Source: Verrucomicrobiota bacterium (lineage in GTDB: Bacteria > Verrucomicrobiota > Verrucomicrobiia > Opitutales > Opitutaceae). Taken from it: a stretch of DNA of 64,000 nt. The notes under the pieces are model-generated. The model saw only the letters and a list, made by a program, of their open reading frames with translations. It made no database searches and was not told the origin of the DNA. The translations under genes were made by a program, and so were the position numbers. Position 1 is the first letter of the stretch, and every line of letters begins with the position of its first letter. The stretch lies in assembly GCA_016871775.1 (NCBI GenBank), contig VHCI01000004.1:1-64000 (forward strand), read 5' to 3'. Positions 28,680 to 39,475 of this stretch are shown one piece after another.

Positions 28680-28968
28680 CGCGTTCGAAGGTTCCCTCGC
28701 CCGCGATGCCGCCCCGCCCTCGGCGTGGAGCCGCGCCCTGCAGGCCCTCTGGCATGACGCCAAGGGCGACTGGCACGCCGCGCACGACCGGGCGCAGGAG
28801 GATCATTCCGCCGCTGGCGCCTGGGTCCACGCCTACCTGCACCGCAAGGAGGGGGACGCGGGCAACGCCGCCTACTGGTACGCGCGGGCAGGGCGGCGGC
28901 CGCCTCCGTCCGGGCTCGGGCTGGCGCAGGAACGGGACCAGATTGCGCGGGCGCTGGCAGAGGGCTGA
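28669..28968 (+). CDS. Small conserved-type hypothetical protein (99 aa)
   Basis: [76 protein letters not shown]; resembles a widespread short hypothetical family. Confidence 0.75.
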   Translation: [99 protein letters not shown]

Positions 28969-28989
28969 AGGATTCCCCGGGTCGCGCGC

Positions 28990-29634
28990 TCAGCGGGGCT
29001 CGCCGCTGCTCCAGCCGAAGTCGCTGGAGCGCAGGTAGGTCTTGCGCGACTCGCGCAGGATGTAGTCGCCCGCCGCGGCGTCCGTGCGCCCCGCGTTCAG
29101 GCCGGCCTCGCGCAGATCGCTCATATTGCGCAGGCGCTCGTCCTCTTCGTACATCGCGAGGGCGCGGGCCTCCTTGGTCATCCCGATGTAGGGGATCGTC
29201 CAACGGTTAAGGGCGCGGTCCGCCTCGGTGGAGTAGCGCCGCATCGCGATGTCGGCCAGGCCCTTTGGAGTGTAGACGTCGCGTTCGCGGAACACGGGCG
29301 GCTTCTTCTCCTGCACGATGTACTTGGGCAGGCGGACGATCGTGTTCTTCGGCTTATCGACGTCCCGGAGGTCCACCTGCTCCTCCTCTGGGGGCGGGGG
29401 GGGCGGCGGAGGAGGGGGCGGTGTGTACTTGGGGGCGGCGGCGGCTAGGGCCGCGGCGGCCTCCCCGGAGATCGCGCGGGAGCGCCGGGGAGCCGAGGAG
29501 GCGGGACGGTCTTCCTGGCGCGGGGCGAGGACCGGGGAACCGGCGGCCGGGGGAGCAGTCTGGGCCGCGACGCCGGCGGCAAGACCGAGGCCGGCGAGGG
29601 CCGTGGCGAGGGAGAGGCGGAGGGCGCGTTCCAT
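28990..29634 (-). CDS. Secreted proline-rich hypothetical protein with an uninterrupted 11-proline tract
   Basis: MERALRLSLATALAGLGLAAGVAAQTAP signal peptide; KYTPPPPPPPPPPPEEEQVDLRDVDKPKNTIVRLPKYIVQEKKPPVF. Confidence 0.72.
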   Translation of the reverse strand: MERALRLSLATALAGLGLAAGVAAQTAPPAAGSPVLAPRQEDRPASSAPRRSRAISGEAAAALAAAAPKYTPPPPPPPPPPPEEEQVDLRDVDKPKNTIVRLPKYIVQEKKPPVFRERDVYTPKGLADIAMRRYSTEADRALNRWTIPYIGMTKEARALAMYEEDERLRNMSDLREAGLNAGRTDAAAGDYILRESRKTYLRSSDFGWSSGEPR

Positions 29635-29984
29635 CGGGCGTGGAGACAAGCTGGGACGGGACCCGTTCCGCCGCAAGCCCGCGCTCGCCGGCTCGGGTCG
29701 CCGCGGGACGGTGCCACTCCTGCCACCACTCCCCCGCCCGGCGAACAGCGCGGGGGACTCCGCGGGCGGCAAGGGCACGGTGAGCAAGGGCTTCAAGCGC
29801 GCGCGAAGCCGTTCCTCCTCCCCACCGCCGTCCGAACCGAAAGGCGGCCCGTTCTCCTTCGGCCGCTCGTAAAAGCAACCTGCCCAAAGACTCTCGGGAC
29901 GCAGCAGCGCGGCGATCCGGGCCGTGACCGCCGCCCAGCGGGCCGGATCCGGCGCGCAGACAAAGGCACGCTCGCAGATCAGGC

Positions 29985-30833
29985 TCAACCGTAGCCGAGG
30001 AGGGAGATATCCAGCGCCCGCGCGCGGGCCAGCACGGCGGGGCGGTCAAGCAGCAGGACCTGGCTGGCCGCAAGGGCCGCGGCGTGGATGCCCGAGGAGG
30101 CCATCACCTCGAGGGTGCGTTCGCCGAAGCAGGGAACGTCGAAGCGCCAGTCCTGTCGCGCTTTGACCGTCTTCACGAACAGTGCCCCCGTGGCCTGGAA
30201 AGTCCCGGCGCGGCGCAGCATCTCGTCCGTGCCCTCGTAGGCCTCCACCGCGAGCACGGTACCCTCGCGCACGACGCAGCTCTGGCCGATGTCGAGGCGG
30301 GCGCATTCGCGGGCGATCTGGACCCCGTGCTTCAGGTGATCCGGCTCGATCGGGAAACTGCGGTCGGTCATCGGCCCTAGCGTGGCGAGCTGGTCATCGA
30401 GGAAGGAGCGCGCGTCAAGGAGGGTGACGCCTAGCTCCTCGATTTCCTGAGCGATGGCGCCGAAGATGGTCTCCGCATTGCGGCGGCGGAGGGAGAGCAA
30501 AATCCGTGTGGCCTTGAAGTCGGGATGGAGGCCGTGGAACAGGCGTCGCGGCGTGATCTGCCCGGCCATCAGCGCGGAGCCCGCGCCGAAGGCACGCAGC
30601 GCGTCCAGCAGATGGCCCAATTGGCCGACCTTGAGCATCACGCGCTCTCGTTCCGGGAACAAGGCGACGAGTTCGGGCAGGGTTTCTCCTTCGAAAGCGA
30701 TCAGGCGCAGCGGCACGCCAGCGGCGCGGACCGCCGCGGCGGCGAGCCGTGGGTAGAGTCCCTGACCTGCGATGAGCGCCAACGGCCGCTTCGGGTCAAA
30801 CGCGGGGGGCAGGAAGCGGGACGTCGCAGGCAC
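29985..30833 (-). CDS. lpxI: UDP-2,3-diacylglucosamine diphosphatase LpxI (DUF1009)
   Basis: LALIAGQGLYPRLAAAAVRAAGVPLRLIAFEGE; KVGQLGHLLDALRAFGAGSALMAGQITPRRLF; CVVREGTVLAVEAYEGTDEMLRRAG. Confidence 0.92.
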   Translation of the reverse strand: MPATSRFLPPAFDPKRPLALIAGQGLYPRLAAAAVRAAGVPLRLIAFEGETLPELVALFPERERVMLKVGQLGHLLDALRAFGAGSALMAGQITPRRLFHGLHPDFKATRILLSLRRRNAETIFGAIAQEIEELGVTLLDARSFLDDQLATLGPMTDRSFPIEPDHLKHGVQIARECARLDIGQSCVVREGTVLAVEAYEGTDEMLRRAGTFQATGALFVKTVKARQDWRFDVPCFGERTLEVMASSGIHAAALAASQVLLLDRPAVLARARALDISLLGYG

Positions 30834-30843
30834 GGCGGGGGAC

Positions 30844-33417
30844 TCAGCCGACGACGAGGTTCAGGATTTTGCCCGGTACGTAGATGACGCGCCGCAGCCC
30901 CTTGCCTGCGAGGTGCGGGGCCACCTTGGCGTGTTCCCGAGCGAGGGCGACCGCCTCATCCTGGCTGGTCCCGACGGGCACCAGCTGGTCGCCGCGGTGC
31001 TTGCCATTTACTTGGAACACCAGCTTCACCTCGCTGGCGGCAAGCAGCGCCGGATTGTACGCGGGCCACGGGGCGGCCATCACGCTACCTTCTCCGCCGA
31101 GTCGCGCCCACAATTCCTCGCTGAGGTGGGGCGCGAAGGGCGCCAGCAGCTGCAGGAACGCGCGCGCGGTGGCGGTCCGCGCGGCCGGGGCCTTCTGGAG
31201 CGCGTTGGCGAAGATCATCATCTGGGAAATCGCGGTGTTGAACCGCAGCGCCTCGATATCGTCCCCGACTTTGCGGATCGTCTCGTGCAGCAACCGCGTC
31301 AGCGCCGGGTCCTCGGCGGCGTCCGCGGACAGCTTGGCCGAGACCGCGCCGTCGGGCCCGAGGCACTCGCGCCAGACCTTCTGCAGGAAGCGGTGCACGC
31401 CCTCGATGCCGCGGGGATTCCACGGCTTCGTCGCCTCGAGGGGCCCGAGGAACATCAGGTAGAGGCGCAGCGTGTCGGTGCCGTGGGACTGGATGATCGT
31501 GTCCGGGTTGACCACGTTGCCGCGGCTCTTGGACATCTTCTCGCCGTCCTCCCCGAGGATGATTCCTTGGTGGAAGAGGCGGCGGAACGGCTCGGCCTCG
31601 GGCACGAGGCCCAGATCGAAGAGCACCTTGTGCCAGAAGCGGGCGTAGAGGAGGTGGAGCACGGCATGCTCGGCGCCGCCCACGTAGAGGTCCGGGCTGC
31701 CCCAGTAGTCGAGCGCCGCCCGCGATGCGAAGGCTTCCGGGTTGGCCGGGTCGACGAACCGCAGGTAGTACCAGCACGAGCCGGCCCATTGGGGCATCGT
31801 GTTCGTCTCGCGTCGCGCGCGGACCCAGAGGCCGTCCGCGGGGCAGGGTTGCGCTGCCGGCACCGTGGTGCCCGTGCGCGGGTTGAACCAGATCTCCAGC
31901 CAATCGGGGAGCTGGGCCAGGGGGCTCTCGCCGTTGCCGCTGGGTAAATAGGACTGCACCGAGGGCAACTCCAGCGGGAGGGCGGCCGCGGGCAGGAGCA
32001 GCGCGCACTGCCGCACGCCGTCCTGCACGTAGGTGACCGGGGCTTCCGGCAGCGGACCGACGCCCGCCGCGTGGACGCGCGCGTAGTCCGCCTCGCTCAC
32101 CCACACGATCGGGAACGGTTCCCCCCAGTAACGCTGCCGGGAGAAGAGCCAGTCGCGGAGCTTGTAATTGACCGTGGCCTTGGCGAGGCCGCGCGAAGCG
32201 AGGTCGGCGGTGATCCGGCCTTTCGCCTCCTCCCACGGCAGGCCGTCGTAGCCGGGGGAGTTCACCAGATGACCCGCGCCCGTGTAGGGGAGCGGAGTCT
32301 CCCCGGTTTCGGGGGCGATCACTGGAATGACCGGCAGCCCGTACTGCACCGCGAACTCGTGGTCACGGTCGTCGTGGGCCGGCACCGCCATAATCGCGCC
32401 CGTTCCGTAGCCGAGCACCACGTAGTCGGCGACCCAGATCGGGACCTCGCGGGAATTGATCGGGTTGATCGCACAGGCGCCCGTGAAGACCCCCGACTTA
32501 CCCTTGGCGAGGTCCGTGCGTTCAAGGTCACTCTTGGAGGCCGCGGCGCGGCGGTAGGCCTCGACGGCGGCGCGCTGGGCCGGGACGGTGAGAGAGTCAA
32601 CCAGCGGGTGTTCCGGGGCGAGCACCATATACGTGCAGCCGTGGAGGGTGTCTGGTCGCGTGGTGAAGACGCGCAGCGGCTCCGACCGGCCAGGCAGGGC
32701 AAAGAGTAGCTCGGCGCCCTCGCTGCGGCCAATCCAGGCCTCCTGCATCCGTTTGGTGGAATCGGGCCAGTCGACGTCCTTAAGGTCCGCCAGCAGGCGC
32801 TCCGCGTAGGCGGTGATGCGCAGGACCCACTGGCGAAGGTTTCGGCGCTCGACGGGGAAGCCGCCGACCTCGCTCTTGCCGTCCACAACCTCCTCGTTGG
32901 CGAGGACGGTGCGCAGTTCGGGGCACCACCACACGGGGCGCTCGTCGACGTAGGCCAGCCCGCGCTGGAAGAGCTGGAGAAAGATCCACTGCGTCCAGCG
33001 GAAGTAGCGCGGGTCGGTGGTGTCGATCTCGCGGTCCCAGTCGTAGGAGAACCCGAGGGCCTTGATCTGCCGGCGGAAGTTGCCGATGTTGGCCTGGGTG
33101 TTGGTAGCCGGATGGGTGCCGGTCTTCACCGCGTGCTGCTCGGCGGGCAGGCCGAAGGCATCCCAGCCGATCGGGTGGAGCACGTTGCAGCCGCGGGCGC
33201 GTTGGAAGCGGGCGAGGATGTCCGTTGCGGTGTAGCCCTCGGGGTGGCCGATGTGCAGGCCGGCGCCGGAGGGGTACGGGAACATATCCAGCACGTAGTA
33301 CTTTGGCTTCCCGGGGGCCGTTTCCGCCCGGAAAGACCGGTTCGCCTCCCAGTAGGCCTGCCAGTGGGGTTCGATCTCGCGGAAGTGGTACTCGATGCAG
33401 GAGGTGGCCATCGTCAA
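30844..33417 (-). CDS. leuS: Leucyl-tRNA synthetase
   Basis: MFPYPSGAGLHIGHPEGYTATDILAR (HIGH); GEDGEKMSKSRGNVVNPD (KMSKS); WAGSCWYYLRFVDP. Confidence 0.97.
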   Translation of the reverse strand: MTMATSCIEYHFREIEPHWQAYWEANRSFRAETAPGKPKYYVLDMFPYPSGAGLHIGHPEGYTATDILARFQRARGCNVLHPIGWDAFGLPAEQHAVKTGTHPATNTQANIGNFRRQIKALGFSYDWDREIDTTDPRYFRWTQWIFLQLFQRGLAYVDERPVWWCPELRTVLANEEVVDGKSEVGGFPVERRNLRQWVLRITAYAERLLADLKDVDWPDSTKRMQEAWIGRSEGAELLFALPGRSEPLRVFTTRPDTLHGCTYMVLAPEHPLVDSLTVPAQRAAVEAYRRAAASKSDLERTDLAKGKSGVFTGACAINPINSREVPIWVADYVVLGYGTGAIMAVPAHDDRDHEFAVQYGLPVIPVIAPETGETPLPYTGAGHLVNSPGYDGLPWEEAKGRITADLASRGLAKATVNYKLRDWLFSRQRYWGEPFPIVWVSEADYARVHAAGVGPLPEAPVTYVQDGVRQCALLLPAAALPLELPSVQSYLPSGNGESPLAQLPDWLEIWFNPRTGTTVPAAQPCPADGLWVRARRETNTMPQWAGSCWYYLRFVDPANPEAFASRAALDYWGSPDLYVGGAEHAVLHLLYARFWHKVLFDLGLVPEAEPFRRLFHQGIILGEDGEKMSKSRGNVVNPDTIIQSHGTDTLRLYLMFLGPLEATKPWNPRGIEGVHRFLQKVWRECLGPDGAVSAKLSADAAEDPALTRLLHETIRKVGDDIEALRFNTAISQMMIFANALQKAPAARTATARAFLQLLAPFAPHLSEELWARLGGEGSVMAAPWPAYNPALLAASEVKLVFQVNGKHRGDQLVPVGTSQDEAVALAREHAKVAPHLAGKGLRRVIYVPGKILNLVVG

Positions 33418-33527
33418 AAAACGGCGATGCTGGGTCGTTTCGCGCTCCGGTCAACCTCCGCCCTGCGGGGCGCCCGTGGGCGAGCCCGCCGTTGACGCGC
33501 GGGTACGGAGGCGGTTGCCTGCGGGCG

Positions 33528-35195
33528 ATGCGTTCCCCCCGGATCTTGTCCCATACGTTCGCCTCCGTGCTGCTGCTCCTCACCGCGCCCTCCCTGCCCG
33601 CCGCCGAGGCCGCCCCCTCCCGCGGGGCCACGCTCTACGGGGCCCATTGCGCGATGTGCCACGGCGTCGCCGGCCAGGGTTTCCCCGGGGTCTATCCGCC
33701 GCTCGCCCAATCCGACTGGCTCGCGGCCAAGCTCGACGGCGCGATCGCCGCGGTCACCGCCGGTCTCAACGAGGAGATCATGGTGAACGGCGTGTCCTAC
33801 CGCGGCCAGATGCCGCCGCAGATGCTCGACGACGCCGAGGTCGCGGCCGTCCTGACCTATGCCCTCAACTCGTGGGGTAACCCGGGCGGCGAGGTGCGGA
33901 CCGAGGACGTCACGCGCGTGCGGGCGACGACCCGGTTTAAAACGTTCGAGGATTTGAAGAAGGCGGCGGACCACCGTCTGCTGCCCGCTGCGCCCGTCGG
34001 CTTCGAGCTAAAGGAACTGGTGCGCCTGCCGGACTTCGGTGTGCGCCTTGCGGGTGACGGCAAAGGTGGTCCGCTTTACGTGCTCGGCCAAGCCGGCGGC
34101 GTCTGGCGGGTGGAGTCCGACACCGGCAACCTCCGGCAGATCCTCTGGCCGCGGGACTTCGAGGGCCTTCGGCCACAGGAGTTCCAGACGCTGGGGATGG
34201 TGCTCGACGCGGAGGGCCGCCTCTGGATCTCCGTCAACCAGCGGGTGGCCACCCGGCCGTTCGAGACCAATGAGGTCGCGATCTTCCGGACCACGGCCGT
34301 GAGCCCCGAGGGCGATCCGATCAAGCCGCGGGCGTGGTTCCAGACCTCGTACCCGTGGGGCAACAACTGGTTCAACCACGGCATCTCGGACCTCCGTTTC
34401 GGTCCGGATGGCCTGCTGTACGTCAGCAGCGGCTCCCGTACCGACGCCGGCGAGGAGGGTACCTTCGAGCAGTTCGCCAAGATCGGGGAGACGCCGATCA
34501 CGGCAGTGATGTGGCGGATGGACCCGAAGGCGGCCGAGCCGCGCATCGAGGTGATCGCGCGCGGGATTCGCAATGCCTACAGCTTCAATTGGGACGGCGT
34601 CGGAAATCTCTTCACCGTCTCGAACGGCCCCGACGCGCACGCGCCTGAGGAGATGGACCACATCGTCCCGCCCGGGCCCGGCGAGGAGCCGCGGCACCAC
34701 GGTTTCCCCTACCAGTTCGGGGACAAGCCGGCCGGCCACGCTTGGTACGCGCACACGCCCGCCGCGCCTCCGGGCCTCAAGTTTATTTTGCCGGTCCTCA
34801 ACCTAGGGCCGGCCGGAATAACGTCCGGGAAGCCGACCAGCACCTTCAATGCGCACAGCTCGCCCACCGGCCTGATCTGGCTTGGCGCCGGCTGGCCAGA
34901 GGCGGTGCGTGACACGTTCTTGGTCGGGCGGTTGGGCAGCTTTGTGATGGGACCCGGGCCCGACGAGGAGCATGGCTTCGATGTGCTGCAGATGCGGATG
35001 GAACGCCGCCCGGATGGCTCGTGGGCGGCCCGCACCACGACCTTCCTCGCGCCGCTCGGCCGGCCGATCGACCTCCTCCCCGCGCGGCCGGGCCTGCTCT
35101 ACATCCTTGAGTACACGCGGCCCACCGAGCTCAAGGGCCGCGCCGGCTGGCTGCCGGGCCGCGTCCTCGAGCTTCGCGCCACCGGCACGAGCTGA
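33528..35195 (+). CDS. Secreted c-type cytochrome fused to a sorbosone/PQQ-dependent-dehydrogenase-like beta-propeller
   Basis: Signal peptide; GATLYGAHCAMCHGVAGQGFPGVYPPLA (CxxCH); GNNWFNHGISDLRFGPDGLLYVSSGSRTD; IRNAYSFNWDGVGNLFTVSNGPDAHAPEEMDHI. Confidence 0.88.
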   Translation: MRSPRILSHTFASVLLLLTAPSLPAAEAAPSRGATLYGAHCAMCHGVAGQGFPGVYPPLAQSDWLAAKLDGAIAAVTAGLNEEIMVNGVSYRGQMPPQMLDDAEVAAVLTYALNSWGNPGGEVRTEDVTRVRATTRFKTFEDLKKAADHRLLPAAPVGFELKELVRLPDFGVRLAGDGKGGPLYVLGQAGGVWRVESDTGNLRQILWPRDFEGLRPQEFQTLGMVLDAEGRLWISVNQRVATRPFETNEVAIFRTTAVSPEGDPIKPRAWFQTSYPWGNNWFNHGISDLRFGPDGLLYVSSGSRTDAGEEGTFEQFAKIGETPITAVMWRMDPKAAEPRIEVIARGIRNAYSFNWDGVGNLFTVSNGPDAHAPEEMDHIVPPGPGEEPRHHGFPYQFGDKPAGHAWYAHTPAAPPGLKFILPVLNLGPAGITSGKPTSTFNAHSSPTGLIWLGAGWPEAVRDTFLVGRLGSFVMGPGPDEEHGFDVLQMRMERRPDGSWAARTTTFLAPLGRPIDLLPARPGLLYILEYTRPTELKGRAGWLPGRVLELRATGTS

Positions 35196-35248
35196 AGCCG
35201 GGGCCCGGCGGCTTGCGCCCCGGGTGCCGGAACGGCCACGCTCGCCCG

Positions 35249-35965
35249 ATGCGTCCCTCCTCCGAGCTCGTCGTGGGCTTCGATGCCGACGACACCCTTT
35301 GGCACAACGAGAGCATCTTCGAGCACTCGCATGAGCGGTACCGCGAACTCCTCTCGCGCCACCACGACGCCGCCACCGTCGACCGCACCCTCTTTGCGAC
35401 CGAAATGCGCAACCTCGAGCTCTACGGTTACGGAGTGAAAGGCTTCACCCTCTCTGCGATCGAGACGGCCATCCAGCTTACGGAGGGGCGCATCTCCGGG
35501 GAGGAGATCCGGCGCCTGATCGAGCTCGGACGCGAGATGCTCGCCCATCCGGTCGAGCTGCTGGACGGTGTCGAGGAGACCCTCGCGCACCTCGCCGGCC
35601 GGCACCGGCTTTTGCTCATCACCAAGGGCGACCTGCGGGACCAGGAGCGCAAACTGGCCAAGTCGGGCCTCGCGGACCGTTTCCGCGCGGTCGAGATCCT
35701 TTCCGAGAAGGACGAGTCGTCCTATGCTGTGGTGCTACGGCGTCACGGCATTGATCCGGCGCGTTTCCTGATGGTGGGCAACTCGCTCAAATCGGACATC
35801 TTGCCCGTGCTCGCGCTGGGGGGCGCGGGTGCGCACGTGCCCTACCGGCTTACTTGGGCGGCCGAGCGCGCGGAAGCCCCCCGGGCGCCGGGGCGATTTT
35901 ACGCGCTGGAATCAATCCGGGCTGTCACCAGCGTGGTGGCGGCCCTAGCGGCGGAACAGGCGTGA
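35249..35965 (+). CDS. HAD family hydrolase
   Basis: VVGFDADDTLWHNESIFE; LLLITKGDLRDQERKLAKSGL; FLMVGNSLKSDILPVLALGG. Confidence 0.92.
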   Translation: MRPSSELVVGFDADDTLWHNESIFEHSHERYRELLSRHHDAATVDRTLFATEMRNLELYGYGVKGFTLSAIETAIQLTEGRISGEEIRRLIELGREMLAHPVELLDGVEETLAHLAGRHRLLLITKGDLRDQERKLAKSGLADRFRAVEILSEKDESSYAVVLRRHGIDPARFLMVGNSLKSDILPVLALGGAGAHVPYRLTWAAERAEAPRAPGRFYALESIRAVTSVVAALAAEQA

Positions 35966-35990
35966 GCCGGGAGCCGCCCGGCAGCGCTCA
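35963..35990. terminator. Candidate bidirectional hairpin between HAD gene and thrS (no T-tract)
   Basis: TGA-GCCGGG-agccg-CCCGGC-agcgc-TCA; 6-bp inner stem; both stop codons in the outer arms. Confidence 0.4.
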
Positions 35991-37916
35991 GGCAGGGGAG
36001 GGGGCGGCCTTGCGGCGGTCGGGGAGGGCGCGGCTGGTGACCTCGGCGCGCAGGCGCCCGACGCAGGCGTCAGTGGCGAGCACACCCTCGTCCCCGCGGG
36101 CGCGCGAGCGGACGGAGACCCCGCCCGCCTCGGCCTCCTTCTGGCCGAGGACGAGCGCGTAGGGGACCTTATCGATCTCCGCGCGGCGGATCTTCGCCCC
36201 GAGCTTGTCGCTGTGCTCGTCGAGCGTCGCGCGCAGCCCCTCCGCCCGCAGGCGGGCGAGCAGCGCGCGCGCCGGCTCAATCGTCTTCTCGCTGATCGGG
36301 AGGATCCGCACCTGCTCCGGCGCGAGCCAGAGCGGGAAGTCGCCCGCGAAGTGCTCGATCAGCAAGCCGCAGAACCGCTCCATCGAGCCGAAAGGCGCGC
36401 GGTGGATCATCACCGGGCGGTGCGGTTGATTGTCGGGCCCGATGTAGGAGAGGTCGAAGCGGATCGGCAGGTTGTAGTCGACCTGCACTGTGCCGAGCTG
36501 CCACTCTCGGCCGATCACGTCGCGGACCACGAAGTCGATCTTCGGGCCGTAGAACGCCGCCTCGCCCGGTTCCTCCGTGAAGGGGACGCCCAAGCTGCGG
36601 GCAGCGGCGCGGCAGGCCTCTTCCGCCTTGTCCCAGTTGGCCGCTTCTCCCGTGTATTTGTTGGAATCCGGATCGCGCAGGCCGACGCGGACCCGGTAGT
36701 CGGCCATCCCGAGCGTGCTGAGGACGGTGCGGACCAGCGACAGGCAGCCGAGGACCTCTGCGGCCACCTGCTCCTCGGTGCAGAAGAGGTGGGCGTCGTC
36801 CTGGGTGAAGCCGCGAACGCGCGTCATCCCGTTGAGCTCGCCGCTCTGCTCCCAGCGGTAGACCGTGCCAAACTCCGCCAAGCGCACGGGTAGGTCCCGG
36901 TACGAGTGGGGCTGGGAGGCGAAAATCTTGATGTGGTGCGGGCAGTTCATCGGCTTCAGCATGAAGCCGTCCAGCAGGTCTGCGTCCGGGCGGACGCGGT
37001 CGGCCGTGATCGTCTCGCGGCCGGTGCGGGCGTTGATCTGCTCGCGGAGCTGGCCGGAGACGGCCTCGAGACGGGCGAACACCTCGCTGCAGGGACAGTT
37101 CTCGCCAGCGACGCGGGCAAGGGCGTCGCTCTCGAGGACCGGGGCGAACTGCGCGTCCTTATAGTAGGGGAAGTGCCCGGAGGTCTTGTAGAGCTCCAGC
37201 TTGCCGATGTGAGGCGTGAAGACCTGCGCGTAGCCCTGCTTGCGCAGCTCCTCGCTGATGAAGGTTTGGAGCTCCTGACGGATCACGGCACCGTTCGGCG
37301 TCCAGAGGATCAGGCCCTGCCCGACCTCCTCGTCGATGTGGAAGAGCTTGAGGTCGCGGCCGAGCTTGCGGTGGTCGCGGAGGCGCGCCTGCTCAAGCTG
37401 GTGGAGGTGCTGGGCGAGTTCCTCCTTGGTGGCGAAGGCGGTGCCGTAGATCCGCTGCAATTGCTTGTTGCGCTCGTCTCCCCGGTGGTAAGCGCCCGCG
37501 ATCGAGAGCAGCTTGAATGCCTTGAGCTTGGAGGAGTAGCGAACGTGGGTGCCGGCACAGAGGTCGATGAACTCCCCGTTCTGGTAGAACGAGATCTTCT
37601 CCGCCTCCGAAATGTCGGCAAGCCGGCCAAGCTTGTAGCGCTCCTGGCCGCGGGAACGGATGATCTCGACGGCCTCCTCGCGGGAGACCTCCTTGCGCAG
37701 GAAGGGCTGGTTCTCTTCGGCGACCCGGCGCATTTCCGCCTCAAGCTGGACGAGGTCCTCCGCGGTGAAGCGGTGGTCGAGGTCGAGGTCGTAGTAGAAC
37801 CCGGTGTCGGTCGGCGGGCCGATGTCGAGCTTGGCCTCGGGAAAAAGGCGGAGTACGGCGGCGGCCAGCACGTGCGAGCACGAGTGGCGAATCTCTTCGA
37901 GCGGTGTCATCGGCAT
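35988..37916 (-). CDS. thrS: Threonyl-tRNA synthetase, apparently without N-terminal TGS domain
   Basis: IRHSCSHVLAAAVLRLFPEAKLDIGPPTDTGFYYDLDL; LKPMNCPHHIKIFASQPHSYRDLPVRLAEFGTVYRWEQSGELNGMTRVRGFTQDDAHLFC. Confidence 0.95.
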   Translation of the reverse strand: MPMTPLEEIRHSCSHVLAAAVLRLFPEAKLDIGPPTDTGFYYDLDLDHRFTAEDLVQLEAEMRRVAEENQPFLRKEVSREEAVEIIRSRGQERYKLGRLADISEAEKISFYQNGEFIDLCAGTHVRYSSKLKAFKLLSIAGAYHRGDERNKQLQRIYGTAFATKEELAQHLHQLEQARLRDHRKLGRDLKLFHIDEEVGQGLILWTPNGAVIRQELQTFISEELRKQGYAQVFTPHIGKLELYKTSGHFPYYKDAQFAPVLESDALARVAGENCPCSEVFARLEAVSGQLREQINARTGRETITADRVRPDADLLDGFMLKPMNCPHHIKIFASQPHSYRDLPVRLAEFGTVYRWEQSGELNGMTRVRGFTQDDAHLFCTEEQVAAEVLGCLSLVRTVLSTLGMADYRVRVGLRDPDSNKYTGEAANWDKAEEACRAAARSLGVPFTEEPGEAAFYGPKIDFVVRDVIGREWQLGTVQVDYNLPIRFDLSYIGPDNQPHRPVMIHRAPFGSMERFCGLLIEHFAGDFPLWLAPEQVRILPISEKTIEPARALLARLRAEGLRATLDEHSDKLGAKIRRAEIDKVPYALVLGQKEAEAGGVSVRSRARGDEGVLATDACVGRLRAEVTSRALPDRRKAAPSPA

Positions 37917-38005
37917 AAGGGCGCGTCGGCGCACGGTTGCCGGCGCGCGGGAAAGAGAGCGTCCGCAAAAGGGCGGGGTGTCAACGCGCCGTCGCGGGCG
38001 CGGCT

Positions 38006-39370
<1,365 letters not shown>

Positions 39371-39475
39371 GGCGGGCGCGGGGCAGGACGATGGCTGCAA
39401 CGCCGCGCCCGTTTCGACACCTTTTTTGCGGTTTGGCGTGCATCCCCGGCCCAGTTCCGGGTAAAGCGGAAGGTG

